This document shows positions 53,215-63,029 of a DNA stretch of 64,000 nt, one piece after another (positions within the stretch are counted from its first letter, which is position 1; the number at the start of each line of letters is the position of its first letter). Under the pieces are notes generated by a model, which did not search any database, was not told the DNA's origin, and saw only the letters and a program-made list of their open reading frames with translations. Source of the stretch: an uncultured Pelagibacteraceae bacterium (GTDB lineage: Bacteria; Pseudomonadota; Alphaproteobacteria; Pelagibacterales; Pelagibacteraceae); contig CACJVQ010000002.1 of the NCBI GenBank assembly GCA_902596915.1, positions 38,879-102,878 on the forward strand. The letters run 5' to 3'. The position numbers and the translations under genes were made by a program.

Positions 53215-55431
53215 TTAAATAGTTCTTTCAGTTATTGTTGAATTATACACTTCTATAATATCTTTTTTTTGATAATCAGCGAAGTCTTTAAGAGTAATTC
53301 CACATTCTAAGCCTGCCGATACCTGTTTAGTCTGGTCTTTTTCTCTAAATATAGAACCAATTTTCCCATTAAATATTATAGTTCCATCCCTAATAACTCT
53401 TGCACTAGAGTTCTGGGTTATTTCGCCCTCTACAACTTTTGACCCAGCTACTTTTCCAACTTTTGAAACCTTAAAAATTTCAAGAATTTCTGCACTTCCA
53501 ACAATTGTTTCTTGTACATCTGGAGATAATAAACCTGCCATCCTCGCTTTTATAAAATCTAACACTTCATAGATTATGTTATAAGAGGAAATTAAAATTT
53601 TTTCTTGTTCAGCTCTTTTCTTTGCTTCTTTGCTTGGTTTAACATTGAAAGCAATTATTACAGCATTTGATGCTTTTGCTAAGGTGACATCTGTTTCGGT
53701 GACCATTCCTATGTCGGAAAGAAGTATTTTTGGTTTTACTTCATCATGTTTGATTTGATCTATTGCATTTTTAATGGCCTCCGATGAGCCATGAACATCA
53801 GATTTAATAATTATATTTAATTCCTCTGATACTGAACTCTGAAAAGCTGAGTCTTGAGTGACAAAATTAAGAGGTATTTTATCATCTTTTGATTCTTCGA
53901 CTCTTGCTTCACAAAGTGATTTAGCCTCTTTTTCACTTGATAAAACAATAAAATCATCACCAGATTTTGCTGCACCATTAATACCTATAATCTCAATTGG
54001 TGTAGCTGGTTCAGCAATATCAATATTTTTACCTTGGTCATTTATTATTGCTCTAACTTTTCCCCATTTTAATCCACTAACAAAATAATCTCCCTTTTTA
54101 AGAGTACCTGTAGTTACAACAATGTTTGCAACAGGACCTCTCCCAACATCTATTTTTGATTCTAGAACTATACCTTTAGCATTCGTTTCAAAGTCTGTTT
54201 TTAAATCTAGTAATTCTGCTTGTAACAAAACGGACTCAACTAACTTATCTAAATTATTTTTAGTTTTTGTTGAGATTTCTACCATTAGAGTATCACCAGA
54301 CAAGTCTTCAGCAATTAATTCATATTCCAAAAGTTGATTTTTAATTTTTTGTGGATCTGCTTCAGGTAAATCACATTTATTTATAGCAACAACTATTGGA
54401 ACTTTTGCTGCTTTTGCATGTTTAATGGACTCAATGGTTTGTGGTTTAACACCATCATCTGCTGCAACAACTAAAATTACAATATCTGTTAGCTTAGAGC
54501 CTCTAGCTCGCATCTCAGTAAAGGCTGCATGTCCTGGAGTATCAATAAATGTAATTTTATTATTTTGGTGGTTAATCTGATAAGCTCCAATGTGTTGAGT
54601 AATACCTCCAAATTCTCCTGAAACTACGTTAGCTTTCCTTAAAACATCTAAAACCGAAGTTTTACCATGATCAACATGTCCCATAACTGTAACTATTGGA
54701 GGGCGATTTTGTAAATTTTCTGATTTAACCTCTTTTATTTTTTCAATTATTTCTTCAGCCTTTGCCTCTCTTATTGGATTATGGCCAAATTCCTTAACTA
54801 AATATTCTGCTGTATCAGCATCTATTGTGTTATTTATTGTTACTGTTACTCCCATACCAAGCAAATGTTTAATAATACTGCTGGATTGTTCAGCCATTCT
54901 GTTTGCTAACTCTTTGATTGTTATTACCTCTGGAAGATTTACTTCTCTTTTAACTTGAGCAAAGCTATCTTTGTTTTCTTCTTGATTTAAAATTCTATTT
55001 TCTTTTTGTTTTGCTCTTTTTAAAGAGGCTAGGCTTCTTGATTTTATCTCTGCATGGTCATCACTTAAAGCTCTGGAAATTGTTAGTTTTAATTCTCTTC
55101 TTTTTCCAAGAGTTTTATTTAATTTATTTTCTTTTGGTGCTGCTTCTCCTTTTAACCTTCTTGTAGCCCTTTGCTCTGCTAATTTTCTTTTCTCAAAATC
55201 TGAAGTAGGAGGTGATAAAGGCCTGCTAAGATTATTTGGCTTTGAGGAAATATTTCTATTTGGCGCAAAACTACTATTATTTGTTCTAGAAAATTGAGAT
55301 TTGCCCTGAAATTTTGAACTTTTTTTCTCAATTACAACAGTGTTTTTTGATTTTGATTTAGCCTGCTCTATACTACTAAAAGTCTTCTGAGAACTTCCTT
55401 TTATCGATAACTTTAGTTTTTTTTTTTCCAT
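53215..55431 (-). CDS. infB: Translation initiation factor IF-2
   Basis: The 738-residue GTPase places initiator tRNA on the ribosome. It has a lysine/serine-rich N-terminal region with an IF2_N segment (VITIKELANRMAEQSSSIIKHL), G1 GHVDHGKTSVLD, DTPGHAAF, NKCD, and the C-terminal C1/C2 domains ending GLECGITLKDFADYQKKDIIEVY. It is shorter than the 850-950 residues of many relatives because the N-terminal region is reduced. It lies 10 bp after nusA. Confidence 0.97.
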   Translation of the reverse strand: MEKKKLKLSIKGSSQKTFSSIEQAKSKSKNTVVIEKKSSKFQGKSQFSRTNNSSFAPNRNISSKPNNLSRPLSPPTSDFEKRKLAEQRATRRLKGEAAPKENKLNKTLGKRRELKLTISRALSDDHAEIKSRSLASLKRAKQKENRILNQEENKDSFAQVKREVNLPEVITIKELANRMAEQSSSIIKHLLGMGVTVTINNTIDADTAEYLVKEFGHNPIREAKAEEIIEKIKEVKSENLQNRPPIVTVMGHVDHGKTSVLDVLRKANVVSGEFGGITQHIGAYQINHQNNKITFIDTPGHAAFTEMRARGSKLTDIVILVVAADDGVKPQTIESIKHAKAAKVPIVVAINKCDLPEADPQKIKNQLLEYELIAEDLSGDTLMVEISTKTKNNLDKLVESVLLQAELLDLKTDFETNAKGIVLESKIDVGRGPVANIVVTTGTLKKGDYFVSGLKWGKVRAIINDQGKNIDIAEPATPIEIIGINGAAKSGDDFIVLSSEKEAKSLCEARVEESKDDKIPLNFVTQDSAFQSSVSEELNIIIKSDVHGSSEAIKNAIDQIKHDEVKPKILLSDIGMVTETDVTLAKASNAVIIAFNVKPSKEAKKRAEQEKILISSYNIIYEVLDFIKARMAGLLSPDVQETIVGSAEILEIFKVSKVGKVAGSKVVEGEITQNSSARVIRDGTIIFNGKIGSIFREKDQTKQVSAGLECGITLKDFADYQKKDIIEVYNSTITERTI

Positions 55432-55441
55432 TTTTCATCTT

Positions 55442-56995
55442 TCAGTCTTTATAAACTTTGTCTCTAGCTGACATAATTAAATTATCTGCTTCTAGCTTTG
55501 ATAGAGCAAAATCTTCTAAATAACCTTTAATTTTTACTCTTTCGCCTTTAACCACATCGTAAGTACCAGTCAACTCATCAGATGCTAGATCGGCTAAATC
55601 TGTTAAGGTTAAAATCTTCTGTTCACCTAAGGTAACTAACATACCTGCTGTAAGACCCTCATGATTAATTAAATCGCTCTCTAATCCTAAATCTTTTATT
55701 CTTTTTGAGATTTCTTCTTGATCTTTTTCATAAAATTCTTTTGCTCGTTCAATTAGTTCTTTTGCTGTCTCTTCTTCAATGCCCTCTATTTTTGTTAAAG
55801 CATCTGGGGAAGCATCTTTAATATCATCAATTGAGGAGAATCCCTCAGCTACTAAAAGTTGTCCAAGCGTTTCGTCAAGCTCTAAGTTTTTAACAATGTT
55901 GTCTGTTTTTTCTTTGAATTCTAGCTGTCTTCTTTCAGAGTCCTCTTGCTCTGTCATTATATTAATTTCATAATTTAATAACTTTGTAGCTAATCTTACA
56001 TTTTGTCCTCTTCTTCCAATAGCTTTGCTCAAGTTTTCCTCTGTTAATATAACATCAAGTTTTTTTGCTTCATTATCAACGTTCACTCTTTGAACTTCAG
56101 CAGGTGATAACGCATTAGCAACTATAATAGCTGGATCTTCAGACCAATTTACTATATCTATTTTTTCACCCTGTAACTCATTCACAACAGCTTGAACTCT
56201 ACTACCCCTCATTCCAACACATGCACCTACAGGATCCAACGAAGTATCAATGGCTTTAACACAAATTTTTGCTCTGCTTCCAGGATCTCTAGAGGAAGAT
56301 TTAATTTCGATTAATCCATCATATATTTCTGGGACTTCTTGAACAAAAAGTTTATCCATAAATTTTGGATGAGCTCTTGATAAAAAAATTTGTTGTCCTC
56401 TCGGCTCTCTTCTGACATCTAAACAATAGGCTTTAATTCTGTCTCCGGCCTTAATGTTCTCTCTAGGTATCATTTCATTTTTTTGAATTATTGCTTCAGT
56501 TCTTCCAAGATCAACTATTACATTTCCAAATTCCAGTCTTTTAACTATTCCACTTAGTATAGTATCCTTTTTATCGATAAAATCATTATATTGCCTCTCT
56601 CTTTCTGCCTCTCTTACATTAAAGCTTATAACCTGTTTAGCTGTTTGGGCTGCAATTCTTCCAAAATCAAATGATGGCAAAGGTTGTAAAACCTCATCCC
56701 CTATTTTTTTGTCTTTGTTGATTTCATTTAACTTTACTGCATCTGCCAGAGTAATTTGAATGTTTGAGTTTTCGGGTTTTTCTGTGATCAATAATTTTCT
56801 AAATATTCCTATATTTCCATTATCTCTATCTATTTCCACCTTGATTTCATTATCAGATCCAAATTTTGATTTTGCCGCTTTTGCAATACCTGTTTCCATA
56901 GAACTTATAATAAGTTCTTTATCTATAGATTTTTCTAATGCTACAGCCTCAGCAATTCTTAATAATTCTAATTTATCAGCTCTTCTATTCAACAT
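55442..56995 (-). CDS. nusA: Transcription termination/antitermination factor NusA
   Basis: The protein (517 residues from ATG 56995) has the NusA N-terminal domain (LELLRIAEAVALEKSIDKELI), S1, and two KH motifs (GSRVQAVVNELQGEKIDIV and AIGRRGQNVRLATKLL). Two helix-hairpin-helix acidic repeats follow at the C-terminus (LLVAEGFSSIDDI and GMLVTLGEQKILTLTDLA). The longer frame uses a TTG at 57007 that lies in the T-tract of a terminator-like hairpin, so the ATG is preferred. It opens the nusA-infB-rbfA-rpsO-pnp operon. RimP is not upstream. Confidence 0.96.
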   Translation of the reverse strand: MLNRRADKLELLRIAEAVALEKSIDKELIISSMETGIAKAAKSKFGSDNEIKVEIDRDNGNIGIFRKLLITEKPENSNIQITLADAVKLNEINKDKKIGDEVLQPLPSFDFGRIAAQTAKQVISFNVREAERERQYNDFIDKKDTILSGIVKRLEFGNVIVDLGRTEAIIQKNEMIPRENIKAGDRIKAYCLDVRREPRGQQIFLSRAHPKFMDKLFVQEVPEIYDGLIEIKSSSRDPGSRAKICVKAIDTSLDPVGACVGMRGSRVQAVVNELQGEKIDIVNWSEDPAIIVANALSPAEVQRVNVDNEAKKLDVILTEENLSKAIGRRGQNVRLATKLLNYEINIMTEQEDSERRQLEFKEKTDNIVKNLELDETLGQLLVAEGFSSIDDIKDASPDALTKIEGIEEETAKELIERAKEFYEKDQEEISKRIKDLGLESDLINHEGLTAGMLVTLGEQKILTLTDLADLASDELTGTYDVVKGERVKIKGYLEDFALSKLEADNLIMSARDKVYKD

Positions 56996-57005
56996 AATTT
57001 TCGCC

Positions 57006-57033
57006 AAAAAAAAATGGGCCTAAGCCCATTTTT
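57006..57033 (-). terminator. Intrinsic terminator directly upstream of nusA (attenuator candidate)
   Basis: On the minus strand, arms AAAAATGGGC (57033-57024) and GCCCATTTTT (57019-57010) pair over 10 bp with loop TTAG, and the T run continues to 57006 (nine T's). It ends 10 bases before the nusA ATG. It follows metK and would end the metK transcript, but no room remains for a separate nusA promoter after it. Confidence 0.8.
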
Positions 57034-57055
57034 GAAATTTCAACAATGTGCTTGA

Positions 57056-57083
57056 AATATAGTTATTTTTTATTGATTTACAA
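57056..57083 (-). promoter_or_regulatory. Candidate nusA promoter upstream of the terminator
   Basis: The minus strand shows TTGTAA (57083-57078), 16 bases, then TATATT (57061-57056), between the metK stop and the terminator. A start near 57049 would give a leader of about 53 bases containing the whole terminator hairpin. The hexamers are fair but not perfect in an AT-rich background. Confidence 0.4.
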
Positions 57084-57089
57084 CAATAT

Positions 57090-58253
57090 TTACTTACTAA
57101 AAACTCCAGATTTATCTGTTTTTTCCCATGAAAATGATCCATCGTCCTCTGGAATTCTTCCAAAATGTCCATAGGCTGCAGTTTTTTCATAAATAGGTTT
57201 ATTTAAACCTAACATTTCTCTAATTCCTCTTGGGCTTAGATCAAAGTTTTCTTTAATAAGTTTTTCAACATGCATGTTCTTTTCTTCATCATTATCAAAC
57301 AAATCTACATAAATTGATAGTGGTTTAGAAACTCCAATAGCGTAGGCTAATTGAATTAAACATTTATCAGCAATTTTAGACGCTACAACATTTTTAGCTA
57401 AATATCTTGACGCATAAGCAGCTGATCTATCAACTTTTGTAGGATCTTTTCCAGAAAACGCACCTCCACCATGTGGTGCAGCTCCACCGTATGTATCAAC
57501 AATAATTTTTCTTCCAGTTAAACCACTATCTCCATCTGGACCACCAATTACAAAGTTTCCAGTGGGGTTGATGTAAATCTCTTTTTCATCAAGACTTCCC
57601 AATAAATTTTTAGGGATAGATCGCTCTATATAGGGCATACAAAGTTCTTTAACTTGAGCTAAGCTAACATCTTTTGAATGTTGAGTAGAAATAACTACTG
57701 ATGTTGCAGCTGAAGGCATTCCATCTTTATATTCAATAGTAATTTGACTTTTTGAGTCTGGCTCTATTCCATTCAACTTTCCTGATTTTCTATCCTCAGC
57801 CATCAGTCTTAAAATTTTGTGAGAATAATGAATTGGAGCTGGCATTAAAACATCTGTTTCATTACAAGCATAACCAAACATAATTCCCTGATCTCCCGCA
57901 CCCTCATCTTTATTTCCAGCTGAGTCTACACCCATTGCAATATCTGCTGATTGAGAGTGTAAATGTGTTTCAATTTTGGTTTGATCTCTCCAAGAAAAGC
58001 CATCTTGGTCATAGCCAATATCTTTAATGCAATCTCTAACTTTTGAGATTAACTCATCTTCTTTAAGTTCTGGTCCTCTTACTTCTCCTGCTAATACAAC
58101 TTTATTAGTTGTTGTTAATGTTTCACAAGCAACTCTCGCTTGGGGTTCAGAAGCTAAAAAGCTGTCTACAACCATGTCTGAAATTCTGTCACAAACTTTA
58201 TCTGGGTGTCCTTCTGACACTGACTCACTAGTAAATAAAAAATTTTTCTTCAT
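57090..58253 (-). CDS. metK: S-adenosylmethionine synthetase
   Basis: The 387-residue enzyme makes SAM from methionine and ATP. Family signatures are [29 protein letters not shown], the P-loop-like [23 protein letters not shown] and the end [12 protein letters not shown] with [21 protein letters not shown]. It shares its first base region with the end of lnt. No SAM riboswitch precedes it, since the start lies against lnt. Confidence 0.97.
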   Translation of the reverse strand: MKKNFLFTSESVSEGHPDKVCDRISDMVVDSFLASEPQARVACETLTTTNKVVLAGEVRGPELKEDELISKVRDCIKDIGYDQDGFSWRDQTKIETHLHSQSADIAMGVDSAGNKDEGAGDQGIMFGYACNETDVLMPAPIHYSHKILRLMAEDRKSGKLNGIEPDSKSQITIEYKDGMPSAATSVVISTQHSKDVSLAQVKELCMPYIERSIPKNLLGSLDEKEIYINPTGNFVIGGPDGDSGLTGRKIIVDTYGGAAPHGGGAFSGKDPTKVDRSAAYASRYLAKNVVASKIADKCLIQLAYAIGVSKPLSIYVDLFDNDEEKNMHVEKLIKENFDLSPRGIREMLGLNKPIYEKTAAYGHFGRIPEDDGSFSWEKTDKSGVFSK

Positions 58254-59776
58254 TAATTCCCCCGTATTTTAAAAAAAAAAATTAAACTAATATAAATAGA
58301 TAGAAAATAAAAGAAGATCTTATTACCATAAGAGCTAAAGATTGTTTTATCGGACTTTTTGAAAGATTGAGTCTCAATAAATCCCTTATCAGTTGATAAA
58401 ATTTTCTCAATTACCTGTCCTTTTGAATTAATAAAGGCTGAAATCCCATTGTTTGATGAGCGAATTACTGGTTTGCCTTCTTCAATAGATCTAAAAATTG
58501 AGTGAGAGTAGTGCTGGTATGGACCAATAGAATTTCCAAACCAACCATCCTCAGAGATGTTTAATATAAAATCATAATTTTTTTCATTATAATTTATTTG
58601 ACCAGAATAAATAATTTCATAACAAATAAGTGGCATAAAACTATAATTATTGAATCTAATGATATCTCTTCGATTATCTGCAGAGAAAGATTGGTAACCT
58701 TGAGTAATTTTTTTAAATCCCAAATTACTTAATATATTTTCAAATGGCAAGAACTCTCCAAATGGTACTAATTTATTTTTGTAGTATTTTTGCAAGACAT
58801 TAAGATCATTATTCATCACTAAAAGCGAATTATAAATCTTTTGTTTTTCATTTATGTTCATACCTAAAATAATCTTATGTTTTTCTGAAAAATTATTTGA
58901 GAAAAGAGTTTTAAATTTTTTAAGATCCTCAAAATAAATACTTGATAGAATACCTTCAGGCAAAATAAATAATGTTTTGATTGATGGATCAGGCTTAGAA
59001 ATGTTTATCAATTCAAGGATAAATTCACTGGGATTTTCATTTTGAAAATATCTATTTATATTAACCTTAGGAGAAATTATCTTAATGTTAAAACCTAAAT
59101 CTTTTTTTTCAGTCATTTCAAACTGTTTCAAATTTGAATTACCCCAAAAATAATTAATGAAAAGAGTTGATATAACAAAAATAAATATATTTATTTTTAT
59201 TTTTTTTTTGTAATTAAAGAATAAAATAGTTGGAAATAAAAATAATAAAATAACTATTGAATTAAAAGCATAAGTTCCTGTTATAGAAAGTATTTGAATA
59301 AATTCTAAATAATTTACAAAACTAAAAGCAATTAAGTTCCACGGAAAACCACCAAATAAGAAACTTCTAATATATTCAAATATAGACATAGTAGTGGCCA
59401 AAATTAAAATAGATAAAAAGTTTTTTTTTGGATTTAAAAAAGAAAAAACTAAAGTTGAAAAACCATAAAATAATCCTAAAAATAATGGAATTAAAATTAA
59501 AGCAAATGGTATCAAAGGTTTAAAGATATCTTCAAATGTTAACGAATTCGTTATCCAATATAAATTTGAAATAAAATAACCAAATCCGAATATCCATCCA
59601 ATATTAAATGAAACAATTTTATCTTTTGAATAAAATAGTAATGTCCACAGAAGAGCTGGGTATGAAAAAAAATTTATGTAAAATAAATTGTAAGGCGGAA
59701 GGCTAAAAGAAGATATCACACCAAATGAAAATACAAATGAGTATAATAGAATTTTATTTTTGTTTAATAAAGTCAA
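58253..59776 (-). CDS. lnt: Apolipoprotein N-acyltransferase
   Basis: The 507-residue inner-membrane enzyme adds the third acyl chain to lipoproteins. About seven to eight membrane helices ([20 protein letters not shown] onward) precede a periplasmic nitrilase-fold domain. Its Glu is in [11 protein letters not shown], its Lys in [15 protein letters not shown] and its Cys in [11 protein letters not shown]. One helix follows at the C-terminus. Its product is needed for lipoproteins such as the one encoded at 33.2 kb. Confidence 0.94.
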   Translation of the reverse strand: MTLLNKNKILLYSFVFSFGVISSFSLPPYNLFYINFFSYPALLWTLLFYSKDKIVSFNIGWIFGFGYFISNLYWITNSLTFEDIFKPLIPFALILIPLFLGLFYGFSTLVFSFLNPKKNFLSILILATTMSIFEYIRSFLFGGFPWNLIAFSFVNYLEFIQILSITGTYAFNSIVILLFLFPTILFFNYKKKIKINIFIFVISTLFINYFWGNSNLKQFEMTEKKDLGFNIKIISPKVNINRYFQNENPSEFILELINISKPDPSIKTLFILPEGILSSIYFEDLKKFKTLFSNNFSEKHKIILGMNINEKQKIYNSLLVMNNDLNVLQKYYKNKLVPFGEFLPFENILSNLGFKKITQGYQSFSADNRRDIIRFNNYSFMPLICYEIIYSGQINYNEKNYDFILNISEDGWFGNSIGPYQHYSHSIFRSIEEGKPVIRSSNNGISAFINSKGQVIEKILSTDKGFIETQSFKKSDKTIFSSYGNKIFFYFLSIYISLIFFFKIRGN

Positions 59777-59815
59777 TTTACTTTATGAAAATAATTCAAT
59801 ATTAATTTTTCTTTT

Positions 59816-60220
59816 TTAAACATTTTTTTTAAAATCATTTAATTTCTTATGATCATGACCAACTAAATGAAGATATCCATGTATCCACATTTTATCAAAC
59901 TCTAAAAAGAAATTTGTTTTTTTTGATCGTTCTTTAATAATTTCATAGCTAATTGCTATATCACCTAAATATAGATTTTTTTTCTCTTTAATTTTCATTG
60001 GAAAGGATAAAACATCTGTAGTTTTATTTTTTTTTCTAAATTTAAGATTTAAATATTTCATTTTCTTATCATTAGTTAAGAGTATCGAGAATTCGTGTTT
60101 TTTTTTTTTGAATAAAGGTGCTTTGGATAATATTTTAAGTCTTTTCTTTAAATAATCATTTGGTTTTTTTATAATTTTTTTCCAATTTGAATAGCCAGAT
60201 ATTACATTGGCTTTTATCAT
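59816..60220 (-). CDS. ybeY: Endoribonuclease YbeY
   Basis: The 134-residue metalloprotein matures 16S rRNA and acts in ribosome quality control. Its zinc motif is HGYLHLVGHDHK, with three histidines. Upstream blocks ILLTNDKKMKYLNLKFRKKNKTTDVLSFPM and LGDIAISYEII match the family. It is short at the C-terminus, stopping a few residues after the motif. It overlaps phoH by 4 bases. Confidence 0.93.
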   Translation of the reverse strand: MIKANVISGYSNWKKIIKKPNDYLKKRLKILSKAPLFKKKKHEFSILLTNDKKMKYLNLKFRKKNKTTDVLSFPMKIKEKKNLYLGDIAISYEIIKERSKKTNFFLEFDKMWIHGYLHLVGHDHKKLNDFKKNV

Positions 60221-61224
60221 CCTTCTGAGCTTTGATCTGAATATGCTTTAACAATTTTTGATACAAGTGGATGTCTAACTACATCTTTATGATTAAAATC
60301 AACTACAGAAATTTCTTTTAAATGCCCTAGTAATTTTTTTGATCTGTGTAACCCTGAAAGCGATTTATTAGGTAAATCTATTTGCGAGGGATCACCATTT
60401 ATTACTATCTTGGAGTTCTCTCCTATTCTAGTTAAAAACATTTTAATCTGCGTATCTGTTGCGTTTTGTGCTTCATCAAGAATTGCAAAAGAATTTTTTA
60501 AAGTTCTACCTCTCATAAAAGCTAGAGGGGCAATTTCTATATCACCTACTTCAATTTTTTTTTGAATCTTTTCAAAATCTAAAAGATCGTATAGAGAGTC
60601 ATATAATGGTCTAAGGTACGGATCTACTTTGTCTCTCATGTCACCAGGCAAAAAACCAAGTCTTTCTCCAGCCTCAACAGCTGGCCTAGAAAGTATAATT
60701 CTTTCTATTTTCTTATCTAGCAACATAGTTAGGGCAACAGCAACGGCTAAAAATGTTTTACCTGTTCCAGCTGGCCCAGCTGAAATAATTATGTCAGACT
60801 CCCTTAAAGCTCTAACATAATCTTTCTGTCTTTCAGATCTTGGAATTACAGATTTTTTTGGAGTTTTAATTATATATTCTACTTTTTTTTCAAAGTTATT
60901 TTTTTCGTCTATCATAAATTCGTTTATAGATGAAATTATATCTTTTTTTTCGATAGTTCCATTACTTAAAAATTGTTCAGTCAAAAATTGTATAGCATTT
61001 TTTATCAAGTCATTCTTCTCTGGATCGCTTTTTACTAGGATAGAATTCCCTCTTGAATACAAGCTAGTTTTTGTAATTTTCTCTAATTCCTTCAAGTTAT
61101 TATTAAATTCACCTGCCACACCAAGTAACAAATCATTATTTTGAAATATAATACTTAAAGTATTATTTTCAGAATATACATATTTTAATTCAGAAATAAT
61201 TTTTTTTTTATTTAAATCAACCAA
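60217..61224 (-). CDS. phoH: PhoH-family ATPase
   Basis: The 335-residue PhoH/YbeZ-type ATPase has Walker A GPAGTGKTFLAVAVAL, the PhoH signature RPAVEAGERLGFLPGDMRDKVDPYLRPLYD (split over adjacent strands), Walker B SFAILDEAQNAT and NGDPSQIDL. It is usually paired with YbeY in RNA metabolism. It is followed by ybeY with a 4-base overlap and preceded by miaB by 1 bp. Confidence 0.94.
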   Translation of the reverse strand: MVDLNKKKIISELKYVYSENNTLSIIFQNNDLLLGVAGEFNNNLKELEKITKTSLYSRGNSILVKSDPEKNDLIKNAIQFLTEQFLSNGTIEKKDIISSINEFMIDEKNNFEKKVEYIIKTPKKSVIPRSERQKDYVRALRESDIIISAGPAGTGKTFLAVAVALTMLLDKKIERIILSRPAVEAGERLGFLPGDMRDKVDPYLRPLYDSLYDLLDFEKIQKKIEVGDIEIAPLAFMRGRTLKNSFAILDEAQNATDTQIKMFLTRIGENSKIVINGDPSQIDLPNKSLSGLHRSKKLLGHLKEISVVDFNHKDVVRHPLVSKIVKAYSDQSSEG

Positions 61225-61225
61225 T

Positions 61226-62560
61226 TCAAGCAGCTTTCTTTTCTTTATCTAGTAAACCAAATAATGTGTTCTGGTTACTATTTTGAACTTTTACTTTTAC
61301 AACTTTACCAATATTACTTTCATTTCCATCAAAAATTACAGGTGAAATATATTTATTTCTTCCAAATAATTTATTTTGTTTTTCCATTTTATTTTCAACT
61401 AACACATCTACTATACTATTTTCCAAAGATTTATTTTTTTCTTTTTGATTATTAAATAATTTTTCTTGAATTAGCGTAAGTCTTTCTTTGGATAAATTTT
61501 TGTCTACCATCTCTAATGTTGATGCTTTTGTTCCTGGTCTAGGACTAAAAATAAAGGAAAATGAATTAATAAATTTTATTTTTTTTATTAGATTAAATGT
61601 ATCTTCAAAATCTTGTTGCGTTTCTCCAGGATAGCCAATGATAAAATCACTAGAAAATTCTATTTCTTTATTTATTTTTTTTAGTCTTTCATAAATTTTT
61701 AAATAATGATCTACGGTATGTTTTCTATTCATTAACTCTAACATCTTATTAGAGCCACTTTGAATAGGTAAATGAACAAAAGGCATTAATTTATGACTAG
61801 ACGCATAGCATTCAATTAAATCATCAGTCATATCCCTTGGGTGTGAGGTGGTATATCTTATTCTTTCTAACTCTGAAAATTGATCTAAATGGTTTATTAA
61901 ATGTGAGATTCTATATTCTTTAGAATTTTCTATATATGAATAAGCATTAACATTTTGACCTAGCAATGTTATTTCTTTTGCACCATTTTTTATAAGTTGT
62001 TCCGCCTCTAGTATAATTTTATTAAATGGTCTAGAGTACTCAGGTCCTCTTGTGTAAGGCACAACACAAAAATGGCAAAATTTATCACATCCTTCTTGAA
62101 TGGTTAAAAAGGCTGATATTTTATCATTATTATTTTTAATTTTATCAAAATAACCAAACTTAGAAATAGTATCAAATTCAGTTTCTTCTTGTTTTAAACT
62201 TACAATATGATTTTTTAATAAGTCATTTACTTTATGATACGATTGCGGTCCTAAAATAATATCTATATATGGTTCTCTCTTCATCATTTCTTCATTTTCA
62301 GCCTGTGCAACACAGCCTGCTACAACCATTATTGGTTTTTTTTTATCTCTGTATAATTTTTTAACTCTACCAATTTCATGGTAAACTTTTTCTTTAGCTT
62401 TATCACGTATGTGACACGTATTTAAAATATAACAGTCTGCATTTGATTGGTTGTTAGTCTTTACAAAACCCAACTTGCTAACAGAATCATAGATTCTATT
62501 AGAGTCATATTCATTCATTTGACAACCAAAAGTTTTTATGAATATTTTTCTATTAAACAT
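61226..62560 (-). CDS. miaB: tRNA-2-methylthio-N6-isopentenyladenosine synthase
   Basis: The 444-residue radical-SAM methylthiotransferase modifies A37 of tRNAs reading U-starting codons. The N-terminal UPF0004 cluster cysteines are in IKTFGCQMNEYDS, NTCHIRDKAKE and VVAGCVAQAE. The radical-SAM motif is QEGCDKFCHFCVVPYTRG, and a C-terminal TRAM domain is present. The order fur-miaB-phoH-ybeY-lnt is alphaproteobacterial. Confidence 0.96.
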   Translation of the reverse strand: MFNRKIFIKTFGCQMNEYDSNRIYDSVSKLGFVKTNNQSNADCYILNTCHIRDKAKEKVYHEIGRVKKLYRDKKKPIMVVAGCVAQAENEEMMKREPYIDIILGPQSYHKVNDLLKNHIVSLKQEETEFDTISKFGYFDKIKNNNDKISAFLTIQEGCDKFCHFCVVPYTRGPEYSRPFNKIILEAEQLIKNGAKEITLLGQNVNAYSYIENSKEYRISHLINHLDQFSELERIRYTTSHPRDMTDDLIECYASSHKLMPFVHLPIQSGSNKMLELMNRKHTVDHYLKIYERLKKINKEIEFSSDFIIGYPGETQQDFEDTFNLIKKIKFINSFSFIFSPRPGTKASTLEMVDKNLSKERLTLIQEKLFNNQKEKNKSLENSIVDVLVENKMEKQNKLFGRNKYISPVIFDGNESNIGKVVKVKVQNSNQNTLFGLLDKEKKAA

Positions 62561-62592
62561 ATTTTATATTTTAAAAATCTCTGAAATTCCTA

Positions 62593-63021
62593 TTATTTTT
62601 TTTTTTTAATTCCATAAAGCTCTAACTTGTGATCTACTAAGTTATATCCATATTTTTCTGCAACTTTTTTTTGAAGTTTTTCTATTTCTTCATCTACAAA
62701 CTCAATGATTTCTCCTGATTTAATGTCGATAAGATGATCATGATGACTTTCGACTAGTGTTTCATATCTTGCTTTTCCACCTTTAAAATCATGCTTAGTA
62801 AGTATACCTGACTCCTCAAAAAGCTTTACTGTTCTATAAACTGTAGCAATGCTTATTTTAGAATCTAGCTTAGAGACTCTTTGATATAGTTCATCAACAT
62901 CTGGGTGATCTGATTCACCATAAACTTCTTTTGATTCTGATAAAACTTTAGCAATTATTTTTCTTTGATCAGTAAGTTTAACACCTTTCTTTTGGCAAAT
63001 TTGTTCTATGGTTTCAGACAT
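62593..63021 (-). CDS. fur: Fur-family metalloregulator
   Basis: The 142-residue Fur/Mur-type repressor has the DNA-binding SKISIATVYRTVKLFEESGILTK. The metal sites include YETLVESHHDHLIDIKSGEIIEF, with HHDH and the later Glu/His residues. It lacks CxxC zinc pairs, as alphaproteobacterial Fur/Mur proteins do. It is the second Fur-family gene in the window, with Irr at 46.8 kb. Whether it senses iron or manganese cannot be told from sequence. Confidence 0.87.
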   Translation of the reverse strand: MSETIEQICQKKGVKLTDQRKIIAKVLSESKEVYGESDHPDVDELYQRVSKLDSKISIATVYRTVKLFEESGILTKHDFKGGKARYETLVESHHDHLIDIKSGEIIEFVDEEIEKLQKKVAEKYGYNLVDHKLELYGIKKKK

Positions 63022-63029
63022 AATTTATT

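Noticed and set aside
57090..58253. SAM riboswitch controlling metK
   Set aside because: The metK start lies directly against the end of lnt with no leader, so a riboswitch cannot fit; the hairpin after metK is a terminator.
59195..59225. Homopolymer A/T tracts as phase-variation switches
   Set aside because: Runs of 8-10 A or T occur throughout the window, in line with base composition; none sits at a frame boundary that would switch a gene.
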